Source: Dechloromonas sp. UBA6271
Lineage (GTDB): Bacteria; Pseudomonadota; Gammaproteobacteria; Burkholderiales; Rhodocyclaceae
Length of the DNA: 64,000 nucleotides
Reading direction: 5' to 3'
Assembly: GCA_002440665.1 (NCBI GenBank)
Contig: DJUX01000049.1
Location: 20,839-84,838, forward strand
A program made the translations under genes and the position numbers. Below the pieces are notes generated by a model. That model did not search any database, had not been told where the DNA came from, and saw only the letters and a list, made by a program, of their open reading frames with translations. Below are positions 53,264 to 63,400 of the stretch, piece after piece. Numbering within the stretch: the stretch's first letter is position 1; the number at the start of each line of letters is the position of its first letter.

Positions 53264-54541
53264 ATGCTCGCCCTGAGCAGCGAACAGAAGCGCCGGCGCT
53301 GGCTGGCGCTCGGCGTGGTCGCATCGGCCTACGTACTCTCCTTCTTCCAGCGCTTCGCCCCGGCCGGCATCGCCCAGGACCTGGCCGCCGCCTTCTCGAC
53401 TTCGGCGACCTCGCTCGGCGTGCTGGCGGCAACCTATTTCTACGTCTACACGTTGATGCAGATCCCCACCGGGATCCTCGCCGACACCCTGGGGCCACGC
53501 CGGATCCTGGCGCTGGGCGGCATCATCGGCGGCCTCGGCAGCTTCCTCTTCGGCATGGCGCCGTCGCTCGACGTGGCACTGCTCGGCCGCACGCTAATCG
53601 GCCTCGGCGTCTCGGTGACCTTCATCGCCATGCTCAAACTGATCGCCGTCTGGTTCGAGGAAAACCGTTTCGCGACCATGGTCGGCGTCTGCATGCTGGT
53701 CGGCAACATGGGCTCGGTGCTGGCCGGCGCGCCGCTTTCCGGGCTGGCCCAGGCGACCGGCTGGCGCGGCGTCTTCATCGGCGTCGGCGTCGTTTCCCTG
53801 CTGCTCGCCGCCGCTTGCTGGCTGATCGTTCGCGACCGGCCGGACTCGGGCGGCACGGCCACCGCACCGAAATTCGACCGCACCGTTGTCCTCTCCGGCC
53901 TTGCGTCCGTCATCAGAAACCGCGCCACCTGGCCGGCCATCGTCGTCAACACCGGGATGTCCGGCGCCTTTTTCACCTTCGCCGGGCTGTGGGCGACGCC
54001 TTACCTGATGCAGGTGCATGGTATGGCCCGCGCCGTCGCGGCGACGCATCTCTCGCTGTGGTTCGGCGGTTTTGCCGTCGGCTGCTTCTTCATCGGTACG
54101 CTGTCCGACCGCATCGGCCGCCGCAAGCCGGTACTGATCGCCGCCTCCCACATCTACGCGGCGATCTGGCTGATCTGGCTGTCCGGCATGACGATGCCGC
54201 CCTGGGCGACCTATACGTTATTCGCCGTGATGGGCCTTGCCACCGCCGGCTTCAGCCTGACCTGGGCCTGCGCCAAGGAGGTCAATCCGCCGCTGTTGTC
54301 CGGCATGTCCACCAGCGTCGCCAACATGGGCGGCTTCCTGGCCGGTGCGCTGTTGCAGCCACTGGTCGGCTGGCTCATGGATCTCGCCTGGAAAGGCGAG
54401 ACGCTCGCCGGTGCCCGCCTCTACGATCTCGCGGCGTGGCGCGGCGGGGTCACGGTCGTTGCCGTCTGCGCCTTGGTCGGCGCCATCGGCAGCTGGTGGA
54501 TCGTCGAGACGCGCTGCCGCAATATCTGGAAACCTGCCTGA
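53264..54541 (+). CDS. Major facilitator superfamily transporter
   Basis: 425 residues with 12 transmembrane helices. The MFS motif A is seen as GILADTLGPRRILALGGIIG and again as GTLSDRIGRRKPVLIAASH. SYVLSFFQRFAPAGIAQDLAAAF is the helix 1 region. The central loop is short (ADTGGT-like PDSGGTATAPKFDRT). The substrate is not predictable; the family includes nitrate/oxalate and drug carriers. It starts 4 bases after the Kef-type gene and is the last gene of that group. Confidence 0.9.
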   Translation: MLALSSEQKRRRWLALGVVASAYVLSFFQRFAPAGIAQDLAAAFSTSATSLGVLAATYFYVYTLMQIPTGILADTLGPRRILALGGIIGGLGSFLFGMAPSLDVALLGRTLIGLGVSVTFIAMLKLIAVWFEENRFATMVGVCMLVGNMGSVLAGAPLSGLAQATGWRGVFIGVGVVSLLLAAACWLIVRDRPDSGGTATAPKFDRTVVLSGLASVIRNRATWPAIVVNTGMSGAFFTFAGLWATPYLMQVHGMARAVAATHLSLWFGGFAVGCFFIGTLSDRIGRRKPVLIAASHIYAAIWLIWLSGMTMPPWATYTLFAVMGLATAGFSLTWACAKEVNPPLLSGMSTSVANMGGFLAGALLQPLVGWLMDLAWKGETLAGARLYDLAAWRGGVTVVAVCALVGAIGSWWIVETRCRNIWKPA

Positions 54542-54587
54542 GCGGGATGCCTTCGGCGGTCTACGTGACCATCGGCGCCAAAACGAC

Positions 54588-54615
54588 ACAGGCCAAACTT
54601 TCAAGTTTGGCCTGT
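54588..54615. terminator. Inverted repeat after the MFS gene, possible terminator
   Basis: ACAGGCCAAACT (54588-54599) and AGTTTGGCCTGT (54604-54615) form a perfect 12-base stem with loop TTCA, 46 bases after the MFS stop. No T run follows on the plus strand; on the minus strand GTCGTTTT follows. It separates this group from the convergent small secreted gene. Confidence 0.5.
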
Positions 54616-54693
54616 TGGGCTATTCGAGGAGAAACCTGCTTGCTTCGTCGTTGCCAATGCAGGTAACAGGTTAATTATCCGGCTGTCCGAAAC

Positions 54694-54987
54694 TCAACCA
54701 CCCTGCGCATTCAGCGGGTAATACTGACTTTCCAATTGCCGGTGTTTGGCTGCCGATTCGCTATCTGCGGTCATATCGGTGCGGATGGGGCCCTGCGGTC
54801 CTTGCGAAGCCCAGGCATCGTTACGCATGGATTCCGAAGACGATGCGTCGCGCGAATAAGTTACGCCACCTTCGCCAAGATTTGCCTGAATGCGGTCATT
54901 CGGGTCTGCCGCCTGAACGGCGCTTAACGGTACCAGGAATCCAATCATCACGCCGCAACCAATTTTTGAAAAAATATGCATCTTCAT
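54694..54987 (-). CDS. Small secreted hypothetical protein
   Basis: 97 residues from ATG 54987 with AGGAGA upstream. A signal peptide (MKMHIFSKIGCGVMIGFLVP, cleavage after VQA) is followed by a polar 65-residue mature chain rich in Asp, Ser and Gln (DPNDRIQANLGEGGVTYSRD, MRNDAWASQGPQGPIRTDM) that looks disordered. No family recognised. It stands alone between a convergent MFS gene and another minus-strand gene. Confidence 0.65.
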   Translation of the reverse strand: MKMHIFSKIGCGVMIGFLVPLSAVQAADPNDRIQANLGEGGVTYSRDASSSESMRNDAWASQGPQGPIRTDMTADSESAAKHRQLESQYYPLNAQGG

Positions 54988-55188
54988 GATGTTTCTCCTA
55001 CCGATAACTTCCTCCCTGAAAGTACATCGTAAACCGCCGGCCTGCCGATATGCCATCGGTTACCGGTTGTCATCCGTCGCCTGCTGATGACCGATTCGAC
55101 TACGATCCGATCTGGCTCTGGATGCAAATGGGACTTGAGTACAGCGGAAAAGTTCTCGCAATTTCACCGGAAAAAACGCCGGCGCCAA

Positions 55189-56145
55189 TCAGCGCTTGTC
55201 TGGCAGGCGCGACGAGCCCTGCGCGCCCGTTGCCAGCGCCTTGTCGGCCGCCGCGACCAGTGTTTTTTCAGGCGGGATGGCGGCAATCACCACGTCCCGC
55301 ATCTGGAACAGGTCCAGCACATCGGCGATGAAGGTCTTGTGCTCGGCCGGGGCGTTACGGTACCAGTTGCGCAGGTAATCCTGCAGGCTGTTGCCGGCAT
55401 CGCCAGGTTCCAGGTTGAGGTAGGACAGGGTGGTCCAGTGCTCCGGATTGCGCTCGAACAGGGGCAACAGCATATTGGCCACCAGTTCGTTCTTTTCGCG
55501 CTGGTATGGATCGCGCCGCAGTCGCTCCTCGTTGCTGGCCAGCCAGACGGCCAGCGGCGAGTGCGGCGGCAACTGGCGATGCCCCTCGGCAATCAGCAGA
55601 TCGAAGAAGCGGTTCAGCTTTTCGGTTTCCTTAGTCCAGTCGGGTGCGGGCGGTGCGTCTTTCCAGGTGGCTGCCACATTCTTCAGCGTGAACAGCGATG
55701 CGGTTTCGCACAGGGTTTCCTCGAACCACTGGTTGTAGCGGCTGCTACCCGGCGCGACGTTTTCCTCGTAGTTCGACAGGATGTGGCACAACTCGTGGGC
55801 AAACTCGTAGGTATACAGGTGCCAGTTTGCTTCGCTGGCATGCAACTGCACCCGATACTCGCCATTTTGCCCGCGCTCGTAGAGGGCCACCGGGTTGCTG
55901 TTGGTATGGGTCACGACTATCGGCACCGACAGCTTTTTTGGCAACCGCGTCAGTAATTCGTCGGCGACGGAATAGAGCACGCTCTCGATCGTCTCCTTGC
56001 GCACGTTGCCCCAGCCCTCGCCTTCCACTTTGATGGTGAGGCCGAGTTTGCGGCTGTTCACGGGCTTTTTCAGCGGCGCGGAATAGCTTGGGGAAGAATA
56101 GATGACCGAGCAGAGGAACGATGCGATGATCAGTGGCAAGCGCAT
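55189..56145 (-). CDS. Secreted putative zinc metallopeptidase (HExxH)
   Basis: 318 residues from ATG 56145, preceded by GGGAGAG. A signal peptide (MRLPLIIASFLCSVIYSSPS, cleavage near YSA) leads to a mature protein with EFAHELCHILSNYEEN, where HELCH (residues 117-121) fits HExxH. EETLCETASLF at 142-152 supplies a third acidic ligand (E147). This is the arrangement of gluzincin-type peptidases. The rest is helical and rich in charged residues. No homologue family is named. Substrates unknown; it is not next to any obvious partner. Confidence 0.75.
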   Translation of the reverse strand: MRLPLIIASFLCSVIYSSPSYSAPLKKPVNSRKLGLTIKVEGEGWGNVRKETIESVLYSVADELLTRLPKKLSVPIVVTHTNSNPVALYERGQNGEYRVQLHASEANWHLYTYEFAHELCHILSNYEENVAPGSSRYNQWFEETLCETASLFTLKNVAATWKDAPPAPDWTKETEKLNRFFDLLIAEGHRQLPPHSPLAVWLASNEERLRRDPYQREKNELVANMLLPLFERNPEHWTTLSYLNLEPGDAGNSLQDYLRNWYRNAPAEHKTFIADVLDLFQMRDVVIAAIPPEKTLVAAADKALATGAQGSSRLPDKR

Positions 56146-56341
56146 GGTTCTCTCCCTTCTCTGCGACCTGCCGGGCAGGCCTCCGGACTGTTCGAATTTA
56201 CCGTCGAGCGCGACCGGATCGAAGCGCCGCACTCTCCCCGTTAGTCCGTTGCCGCGCTCCGGAGTTCGCAAAACCGGCCAACGATTTTCCCGCCAGCCGG
56301 CCCCGTCCGTTGCCCGGCGCGTGCCTGAAACGCCACCGTGT

Positions 56342-57121
56342 TTACTTTTCGACGAAGGCGCGCTCGATCACGTAATCGCCGAGCTTGCCGGTATGGTGGT
56401 TCCCGACTTCGAAACCGCGGGCATCGAGCATCGCCGAGGTGTCTTCGAGCATGGCCGGGCTGCCGCAGATCATGGCGCGGTCGGTGGCCGGGTCGAGCGG
56501 CGGCTGGTCGATGTCAGCGAACAGCTTGCCGGACTCGACCAGGTCGGTCAGGCGCCCTTCGTTGCGGAAGGGTTCGCGCGTCACGGTCGGGTAATAGATC
56601 AGCTTTTCCTTGACCCAGTCAGCGAAGTACTCGTGCTCCTTGAGGTCGTTCTCAATGTAGTCGTGATAGGCCAGTTCGTTGGTCCAACGCACGCCGTGGA
56701 TGAGGATGACCTTCTCGAACGCCTCATAGGTTTCCGGGTCGTGGATCAGGCTCATGAACGGCGCCAGGCCAGTGCCGGTGGCGAACATGAAGAGGCGCTT
56801 GCCCGGCTTGAGGTCACGCAGGACCAGCGTGCCCGTCGGTTTCTTGCTGACCAGCAGCGGGTCGCCAGGCTTGAGGTGCTGCAGGCGGGAGGTCAGCGGG
56901 CCGTTCGGCACCTTGATGCTGAAGAATTCAAGGTATTCCTCGTGGTTGGCGCTGGCGATGCTGTAGGCACGAGTCAGCGGGCGGCCTTCAACCTCCAGGC
57001 CGATCATGACGAACTGGCCGTTGGTGAAGCGCAGGCCGGGGTCGCGCGTGGTGCGGAAGGTGAACAGCGTGTCATTCCAGTGATTGACGGAAAGAACGGT
57101 TTCGGTAGCAAGGTTGCTCAT
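56342..57121 (-). CDS. fpr: Ferredoxin-NADP reductase
   Basis: 259 residues, the size of bacterial class II FPR. RPLTRAYSIASANHEEYLEFFSIKV binds FAD, LFMFATGTGLAPFMSLIHDPETYEAF binds NADP, and the C-terminus IERAFVEK is the short FPR tail. It transfers electrons between NADPH and ferredoxin or flavodoxin, often in oxidative stress. An AAGGAG site precedes the ATG. It is divergent from the LysR gene with 99 bases between. Confidence 0.95.
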   Translation of the reverse strand: MSNLATETVLSVNHWNDTLFTFRTTRDPGLRFTNGQFVMIGLEVEGRPLTRAYSIASANHEEYLEFFSIKVPNGPLTSRLQHLKPGDPLLVSKKPTGTLVLRDLKPGKRLFMFATGTGLAPFMSLIHDPETYEAFEKVILIHGVRWTNELAYHDYIENDLKEHEYFADWVKEKLIYYPTVTREPFRNEGRLTDLVESGKLFADIDQPPLDPATDRAMICGSPAMLEDTSAMLDARGFEVGNHHTGKLGDYVIERAFVEK

Positions 57122-57186
57122 GATCGAACTCCTTTTCAGCTTTGACTGAGATGGATCATAGGCGTTGCATGAAAGAAACATAAGCG

Positions 57187-57208
57187 GATAATTTGCATAT
57201 CTATTATC
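57187..57208. promoter_or_regulatory. Possible LysR-type binding site 1
   Basis: GATAAT (57187-57192) and ATTATC (57203-57208) form an AT-rich inverted repeat just upstream of the LysR gene (ATG 57221). The core is ATAA-N12-TTAT (57188-57207). A second site of the same form lies before the RND adaptor gene. Autoregulation is likely for a LysR gene. Confidence 0.45.
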
Positions 57209-57220
57209 GGTTTTATATAT

Positions 57221-58123
57221 ATGCGAATCACCCTGCGCCAGATCGAGGTTTTTGCCGCCATTGCCCGCACCGAGAATGTCTCGCGCGCGGCCGAAGGACT
57301 GGCGATGTCGCAATCGGCGGCGAGCAGCGCACTGGTCGAACTGGAGCGGCAGTTCGACTGCCCGCTGTTCGACCGCATCGGCAAGTCGCTGCGGCTCAAC
57401 ACCACCGGGCGCGGGCTGCTGCCGCAGGCCGAGGATGTGCTGGCGCGGGCCGCCGAAATCGAGGGCTTTCTGGCCGGCGGCCAGCTCGGGCCACTGGCCG
57501 TCGGCGCGACGATGACCATCGGCAACTACCTGGCGACGCTGATCGTCGCCGACTACCTGCAGCGCCACCCGGAATCACGCATCGACCTCAAGGTCGCCAA
57601 TACCCGCCACATCCTCGACGGCGTGCTGCGTTGCGAACTCGATATCGGCCTGATTGAGGGCGAGGCCAACGACCCCGACCTGGTGCTCGACCCGTGGCTG
57701 GCCGACGAACTGGTGGTCTTCTGCGCACCGCAGCACCCGCTCGCCGCTGGCGGCGCTGCCAGCACCGAAGAACTGGCCAGCCAGCCGTGGATACTGCGCG
57801 AAACCGGCTCCGGCACACGCGCGCTGTTCGACCGCGCCATCGCGCCGCGGCTCGCCAGCCTGCATGTCCGCCTGCAACTGGAGCACACCGAAGCGATCAA
57901 GCGCGCCGTCGAAGCCGGTCTCGGCCTCGCCTGCCTGTCGCGCATGGCCCTGCGCGAAGCCTTCCGGCGCGGCAGCTTGGTCGAGCTGCGGACACCGCAG
58001 TTCGACCTGCAGCGCAACTTCTACTTCGTCCGCCACCGCCAGCGCCACGTCAGCCCCGCCAGCCGGGCATTTCTCGACCTCTGCCGCAGCTTCGGCGCCG
58101 GCGACCTTGCGCTTCAACAATAA
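57221..58123 (+). CDS. LysR family transcriptional regulator
   Basis: 300 residues. The N-terminal winged helix-turn-helix is clear: MRITLRQIEVFAAIARTENV, SRAAEGLAMSQSAASSALVE, LERQFDCPLFDRIGKSLRLN, and the substrate-binding domain follows (AVGATMTIGNYLATLIVADYLQRHPESRIDL, VFCAPQHPLA, FDLQRNFYFVRHRQRH). It lies immediately before, and in the same direction as, the RND/SQR genes, with two matching AT-rich inverted repeats, one before itself and one between it and the adaptor. It is likely their activator. The effector, perhaps a sulfur compound, is a guess. Confidence 0.9.
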   Translation: MRITLRQIEVFAAIARTENVSRAAEGLAMSQSAASSALVELERQFDCPLFDRIGKSLRLNTTGRGLLPQAEDVLARAAEIEGFLAGGQLGPLAVGATMTIGNYLATLIVADYLQRHPESRIDLKVANTRHILDGVLRCELDIGLIEGEANDPDLVLDPWLADELVVFCAPQHPLAAGGAASTEELASQPWILRETGSGTRALFDRAIAPRLASLHVRLQLEHTEAIKRAVEAGLGLACLSRMALREAFRRGSLVELRTPQFDLQRNFYFVRHRQRHVSPASRAFLDLCRSFGAGDLALQQ

Positions 58124-58139
58124 ATTAGCGTATGCTTAT
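58120..58139 (+). promoter_or_regulatory. Possible LysR-type binding site 2 before the adaptor gene
   Basis: ATAA (58120-58123), 12 bases, TTAT (58136-58139), the same spacing as site 1 at 57188-57207, and both have GC(A/G)TAT within. It lies just before the adaptor start at 58144 and overlaps the LysR stop codon. The small distance to the start argues for repression or a leaderless start. Confidence 0.4.
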
Positions 58140-58143
58140 ATAT

Positions 58144-59127
58144 ATGAAGACAAAACTCATTTTTGGCCTTTTCTGGGCGTTGACCGCAACCGCCTTTGCG
58201 CAGGAGTTGCCGAGCGTCGTCGTCAAACCGCACCGGGTCGATCTGACCTTCCCTGCCGAATCGCTGGTCGAGGCCGTGCAGCAGACGACCGTCGGCGCGC
58301 AGATTGCCGGCCGCGTGGTCGAAGTGAAGGTCGATGCTGGCCAGAGCGTCACGAAAGGCGAGGTGCTGATGCGCATCGACGCCCGCGAGGCCGAGGAGGC
58401 CGCACGCGCCGCCGCCGCCCAGTACGCCAACGCCAAGCTCAATTACGAACGCACCAAGAGCCTCGTGGCGCAGAAATTCATGAGCGCCGCCGCGCTCGAC
58501 AAGGCCAGAGCCGATTACGATGCGGCGACCGCCAACCGCGCCGCCGCCGGCGCCAGCGAGAGCCACGCGACCATCGTCTCGCCGCTCACCGGCATCGTCG
58601 CCCGACGTCACGCCGAACTCGGCGACATGGCGACACCGGGCAAGCCGTTGTTCACCATTTACGAACCGGGTGGCCTGCGCGTCACCGCCAGCATTCCGCA
58701 ATACCGGCTGAACGACATGCGCAGCGTCAAGACGGCGCGCGTCGAGTTCCCCGAACTCGACAAGTGGGTCGATGCGGTGAGCGTCAAGATGCTGCCGACC
58801 GCCGATACCGCGACTCACGTTTCGCAAGTGCGCGTGACCCTGCCGCCGGTGCCGGAAGCGACGCCGGGCATGTTCGCCCGCGTGCACTTCATCATCGGCC
58901 AGTCCGAAAAGCTGACCGTGCCGGCCACCGCCGTGGTCCGCCGCGGCGAAGTCGCCGCCGTCTATGTGCTGGCTGCCGACAATCGCCCCAGCCTGCGCCA
59001 GCTGCGCCTGGGCGACACCGTCGGCGCCGGTGAAATCGAAGTTCTTGCCGGCCTTGCCGCCGGCGACAAGGTAGCTACCGACCCGGTCAAGGCTGCCATC
59101 GTACTCAAGCAGAGCAGCAACAAATAA
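58144..59127 (+). CDS. RND efflux periplasmic adaptor subunit (HlyD/MFP family)
   Basis: 327 residues from ATG 58144 (an ATG four codons upstream at 58132 is also possible). A signal peptide (MKTKLIFGLFWALTATAFAQ) precedes the lipoyl domain halves (TTVGAQIAGRVVEVKVDAGQ and IVSPLTGIVARRHAELGDMA) with a helical hairpin between (about residues 90-140). The beta-barrel and membrane-proximal segments end in GEIEVLAGLAAGDKVATDP. It belongs with the RND permease two genes on. There is no matching outer membrane channel in the window, so it may use a shared one. Confidence 0.9.
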   Translation: MKTKLIFGLFWALTATAFAQELPSVVVKPHRVDLTFPAESLVEAVQQTTVGAQIAGRVVEVKVDAGQSVTKGEVLMRIDAREAEEAARAAAAQYANAKLNYERTKSLVAQKFMSAAALDKARADYDAATANRAAAGASESHATIVSPLTGIVARRHAELGDMATPGKPLFTIYEPGGLRVTASIPQYRLNDMRSVKTARVEFPELDKWVDAVSVKMLPTADTATHVSQVRVTLPPVPEATPGMFARVHFIIGQSEKLTVPATAVVRRGEVAAVYVLAADNRPSLRQLRLGDTVGAGEIEVLAGLAAGDKVATDPVKAAIVLKQSSNK

Positions 59128-59183
59128 GCGGTCGCTCGTCCAATAAGCCGCAGTTGTCCCATCAACCTGGAGGAGAGACACTC

Positions 59184-60458
59184 ATGGCACACATCATCAT
59201 CGTCGGCAGTGGTCTGGGCGGCATGACCATGGCTTATGAAATGCGGGAAAACGCCCGCCCGACGGACCGCATCACCGTCGTCTCGAACAATCCGAAATTC
59301 CATTTCGTCCCGTCCAACCCGTGGGTTGCGGTCAACTGGCGAAAACGCGAGGAAATCGAACTCGATGCCGGCGCCACGTTGGGGAAACACAAGATCGACT
59401 TCATCTGTGTCGGTGTCAAACGTCTGCATCCGGAAAGCAACCGCGTCGAACTCGATGACGGCCGCTTCCTCGACTACGACTTCCTGATCGTATCGACCGG
59501 CCCCAAGCTGGCCTTCGACGAGGTCGAAGGCATGGGTCCGCAAGGGCATACCCAGTCGATCTGCCATGTCGACCATGCGGTCGAGGCCGAAAGCGCCTGG
59601 CAGAAATTCGTCGCCGATCCCGGCCCCATCGTCGCTGGCGCCGTGCAGGGCGCCTCCTGCTTCGGCCCGGCCTACGAATTCACGATGATCATGGAAACCG
59701 ACCTGCGCCGGCGCAAGATCCGCGATCAGGTGCCGATGACTTTCGTCACCCCCGAACCCTACATCGGCCACCTTGGCCTCGGCGGCGTCGGCGACTCCAA
59801 GGGGCTGATGGAATCGATCTTCCGCAGCAAGCACATCAAGGCCATCTGCAACGCCAGAGTCACCAAGGTGGAAGCCGGCCAGATGTTCGTCACCGAGCAT
59901 GACGAGGACGGCAAGCCGAAAAAGGACCACGTGCTGCCCTTCAAGTATTCGATGCTGCTGCCCGCCTTCAAGGGGGTCGATGCGGTGTTCGGCATCGACG
60001 GCCTGACCAACCCGCGCGGCTTCATCAGCATCGACGCCCACCAGCGGAATCCGAAGTATCCCAATATCTACGCCATCGGCGTCTGCGTCGCCATCCCCCC
60101 GGTGGAAGTCACGCCGATCCCGACCGGCACGCCGAAAACCGGTTACATGATCGAATCGATGGTCACCGCAACGGCGAAAAACATCCGCGCCGTCCTCGAT
60201 GGCCGGACACCGTCCGAAAAGGCCACGTGGAACGCCGTCTGCCTCGCTGATTTCGGCGATACCGGCGCCGCTTTCGTCGCCCTGCCGCAGATTCCGCCGC
60301 GCAACGTCAACTGGTTCGGTGAAGGCAAGTGGGTCCATCTGGCCAAGATCGGCTTTGAAAAATACTTCATGCACAAGCTCAGGAAGGGCACCAGCGAGAC
60401 GATCTACGAAAAACTTGTCATGGACGCGCTGGGCATCATGAAACTGAAAGGAAAATAG
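59184..60458 (+). CDS. Sulfide:quinone oxidoreductase (SQR)
   Basis: 424 residues from ATG 59184 with GGAGGAG before it. The FAD Rossmann motif is IIIVGSGLGGMTMAYEMREN, and three cysteines at 127 (SICHVD), 159 (GASCFGP) and 353 (AVCLADF) lie where Cys128, Cys160 and Cys356 are in the Acidithiobacillus ferrooxidans SQR; a fourth is at 301. FYIYAIGVCVAIPP-type segment and the amphipathic C-terminus (FEKYFMHKLRKGTSETIYEK) fit a monotopic membrane flavoprotein. It would oxidise sulfide to sulfur or polysulfide, reducing quinone. It sits between the RND adaptor and permease, which is unusual. Other two-dinucleotide-binding flavoproteins of the family are possible. Confidence 0.8.
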   Translation: MAHIIIVGSGLGGMTMAYEMRENARPTDRITVVSNNPKFHFVPSNPWVAVNWRKREEIELDAGATLGKHKIDFICVGVKRLHPESNRVELDDGRFLDYDFLIVSTGPKLAFDEVEGMGPQGHTQSICHVDHAVEAESAWQKFVADPGPIVAGAVQGASCFGPAYEFTMIMETDLRRRKIRDQVPMTFVTPEPYIGHLGLGGVGDSKGLMESIFRSKHIKAICNARVTKVEAGQMFVTEHDEDGKPKKDHVLPFKYSMLLPAFKGVDAVFGIDGLTNPRGFISIDAHQRNPKYPNIYAIGVCVAIPPVEVTPIPTGTPKTGYMIESMVTATAKNIRAVLDGRTPSEKATWNAVCLADFGDTGAAFVALPQIPPRNVNWFGEGKWVHLAKIGFEKYFMHKLRKGTSETIYEKLVMDALGIMKLKGK

Positions 60459-60464
60459 TCGCCG

Positions 60465-63400
60465 ATGGGTATTTCAGGCCGTATTGCCGCCGCATTTCTG
60501 ACTTCGCGGATAACGCCGCTGCTGGCGTTGGTCGCCTTCCTGCTGGGGGTTTTCGCGACACTGGTAACGCCGCGCGAGGAAGAGCCGCAGATCGACGTGA
60601 CGATGGCCGACGTCATGGTCGCCTTCCCCGGCGCTTCGGCCAAGGACGTCGAGAACCTCGTCGCGCGGCCGGCCGAGCAGGTGCTGTCGCGCATGCACGG
60701 CGTCGAGCACGTCTATTCGATGTCGCGCCCCGGCATGGCGGTCATCACGGTGCAGTTCGAGGTCGGCGTCAAGTACAACGACGCCGTCGTCCGCCTCTAC
60801 GACACCGTGCATTCGCACCGCGACTGGCTGCCGCCCAACCTCGGCGTCCAGGAGCCGGTGATCAAGCCGCGCGGCATCGATGACGTGCCGATCGTCGGAC
60901 TGACCTTCTGGACCAGGGACCCCGAGCGTTCGGCCTACGACCTGCAGCAGGTGGCGCGCGCCGTCGAGATCGAACTCAAGCGCATCAAGGGCACGCGCGA
61001 CGTGTCCACCATCGGCGGCCCCGACCACGCCATCCGCGTGCTGATGGACGCCGAGCGGATGAACGCCTACGGCGTCACGCCGCAGGAAATCGCCGGAGCG
61101 CTGAAGGTGTCGAACGCGCAGCAGTCGTCCGGCAGCCTGACCGCCGGCAACCGCGAAGTGCTGGTGCAAACCGGCACTTACCTCGAATCCGCCGCCGACG
61201 TGCGGCAACTGGTCATCGCCGTGCGCGATGGCAAGCCGGTGTTCCTGAGCGACGTCGCCCAGGTCCAGGACGGCCCGGATCAACCCAAGGCTTATGCCTG
61301 GTTCGGCAGCAAGGATGGCGAATTCCCGGCCGTCACACTGCAGATCTCCAAACAGCCCGGTGTCAACGCGGCCAGCGTGGCGAGTGCCGTGGTCGACCGG
61401 ATAAATGCACTGAAAAACACCGTAATCCCCGAAGGCGTCGAAGTCACCATCACCCGCAACTACGGTGAAACCGCCACCGAGAAGGCGCAGAAACTGATCG
61501 GCAAGCTGATCTTCGCCACTGCCTTCGTCGTCGCGCTGGTCTTCTTCGCCCTCGGCCGGCGCGAGGCGGTGATCGTCGGCGTCGCCGTCACGCTGACCCT
61601 GGCGGCAACGCTGTTCGCCTCCTGGGCGTGGGGCTTCACGCTCAACCGCGTGTCGTTGTTCGCGCTGATCTTCTCGATCGGCATCCTGGTCGACGACGCC
61701 ATCGTCGTCGTCGAGAACATCCACCGCTGGCAGGGCCTCCACCCCAACAAGCCGCTGCACGAGATCATCCCGCCGGCGGTCGACGAAGTCGGCGGGCCGA
61801 CCATCCTCGCCACCCTGACCGTGATCGCCGCGCTGCTGCCGATGGCCTTCGTCAGCGGCCTGATGGGCCCGTACATGAGCCCGATTCCGATCAACTCGTC
61901 GATGGGCATGGCGATCTCGCTGGTCGTCGCCTTCGTCGTCACGCCCTGGCTGGCGCTCAAGCTGATGCGGGCGACCGGCATGAGCCACGCGCACCAGCCG
62001 TCAAAGCTGGATGCCCGGCTCGACAGCACCTTCCGCAAGCTGCTGACGCCCTTCCTCGACCCGATCAAGGGCGGCGCGGCACGCGTCAAGCTGGCCATCG
62101 CCGTCGTCCTGCTGATTCTCGGCTCGGTGTCGCTGGCCTACTTTCAGCTCGTCGTTCTGAAAATGCTGCCGTTCGACAACAAGAGCGAATTCCAGGTCAT
62201 CCTCGACATGCCGGTCGGCACACCGGTCGAGGAAACGGCGCGCGTGCTGCACGAAATCGGCGCCGAACTGGCGCAGGAGGCCGACGTGGTGAATTACCAG
62301 GCCTACGCCGGCACCGCCAGCCCGATCAATTTCAACGGCTTGGTCCGCCAGTACTACCTGCGGGCCGCGCCGGAAAAGGGCGACCTCCAGGTCAATCTGG
62401 CCGACAAGCACGTCCGTTCGCGCAAGAGCCACGACATCGCGATTTCGCTGCGCGACCGCATCGAGGCCATCGGCAAGAAGAACGGCGGCGTCGCCAAGGT
62501 CGTCGAAGTGCCGCCCGGGCCGCCGGTGATGTCGCCGATCGTCGCCGAAATCTACGGGCCGGACATGCCGGGCCAGATGGCGGTTGGCAAGCAGGTGCGC
62601 AAGGTTTTCGAGGACACGAAGGACATTGTTGCGGTCGACGACTATATCGAGGCCGATTCCAGAAAGGCCGTGCTGCACGTGCTGCAGAGCAAGGCGGCGC
62701 TGCTCGGCGTGGCGCAGGCCGACATCATCGAGGTCGTCAGCATGGGGCTGGCCGGGCAGGATGTGACGCCGGTGCACAATACCGACTCCAAGTTCGAAAT
62801 CCCGGTCCGCGTAACCTTGCCAGCCGAGAAGCAGTCGAATCTCGACGCCCTGCTCAAGCTGCGCGTGCGTTCGCGCGACGGCCATCTGGTGCCGGTCTCC
62901 GAACTGGTCGAAGTGCGCGACGTAGCGCGCGAAAAAGCCATCTATCACAAGGATCTGCTGCCGGTGGTGTACGTCGTCGGCGACATGGGCGGCAAGCTCG
63001 ACTCACCGCTCTACGGCATGTTCGACGCGCGCTCGAAGATCGTCGGCCAGGAACTCAAGGAAGGTGGCACCCTCGGCGAATGGTTCATCCGCCAGCCGTC
63101 CGACCCTTACGCTGGCTACAGCGTGAAATGGGATGGCGAATGGAAGGTCACCTACGAGACCTTCCGCGACATGGGCATCGCCTATGGTGTCGGCCTGATC
63201 CTGATCTATCTGCTAGTCGTCGCCCACTTCGGCAGCTACCTGGTGCCGCTCATCATCATGGCGCCGATCCCGCTGACCATCATTGGCGTCATGCCCGGCC
63301 ACGCCCTGCTCGGCTCCCAATTCACCGCGACCTCGATGATCGGCATGATCGCGCTGGCCGGCATCATCGTCCGCAACTCGATCCTGCTCGTCGATTTCAT

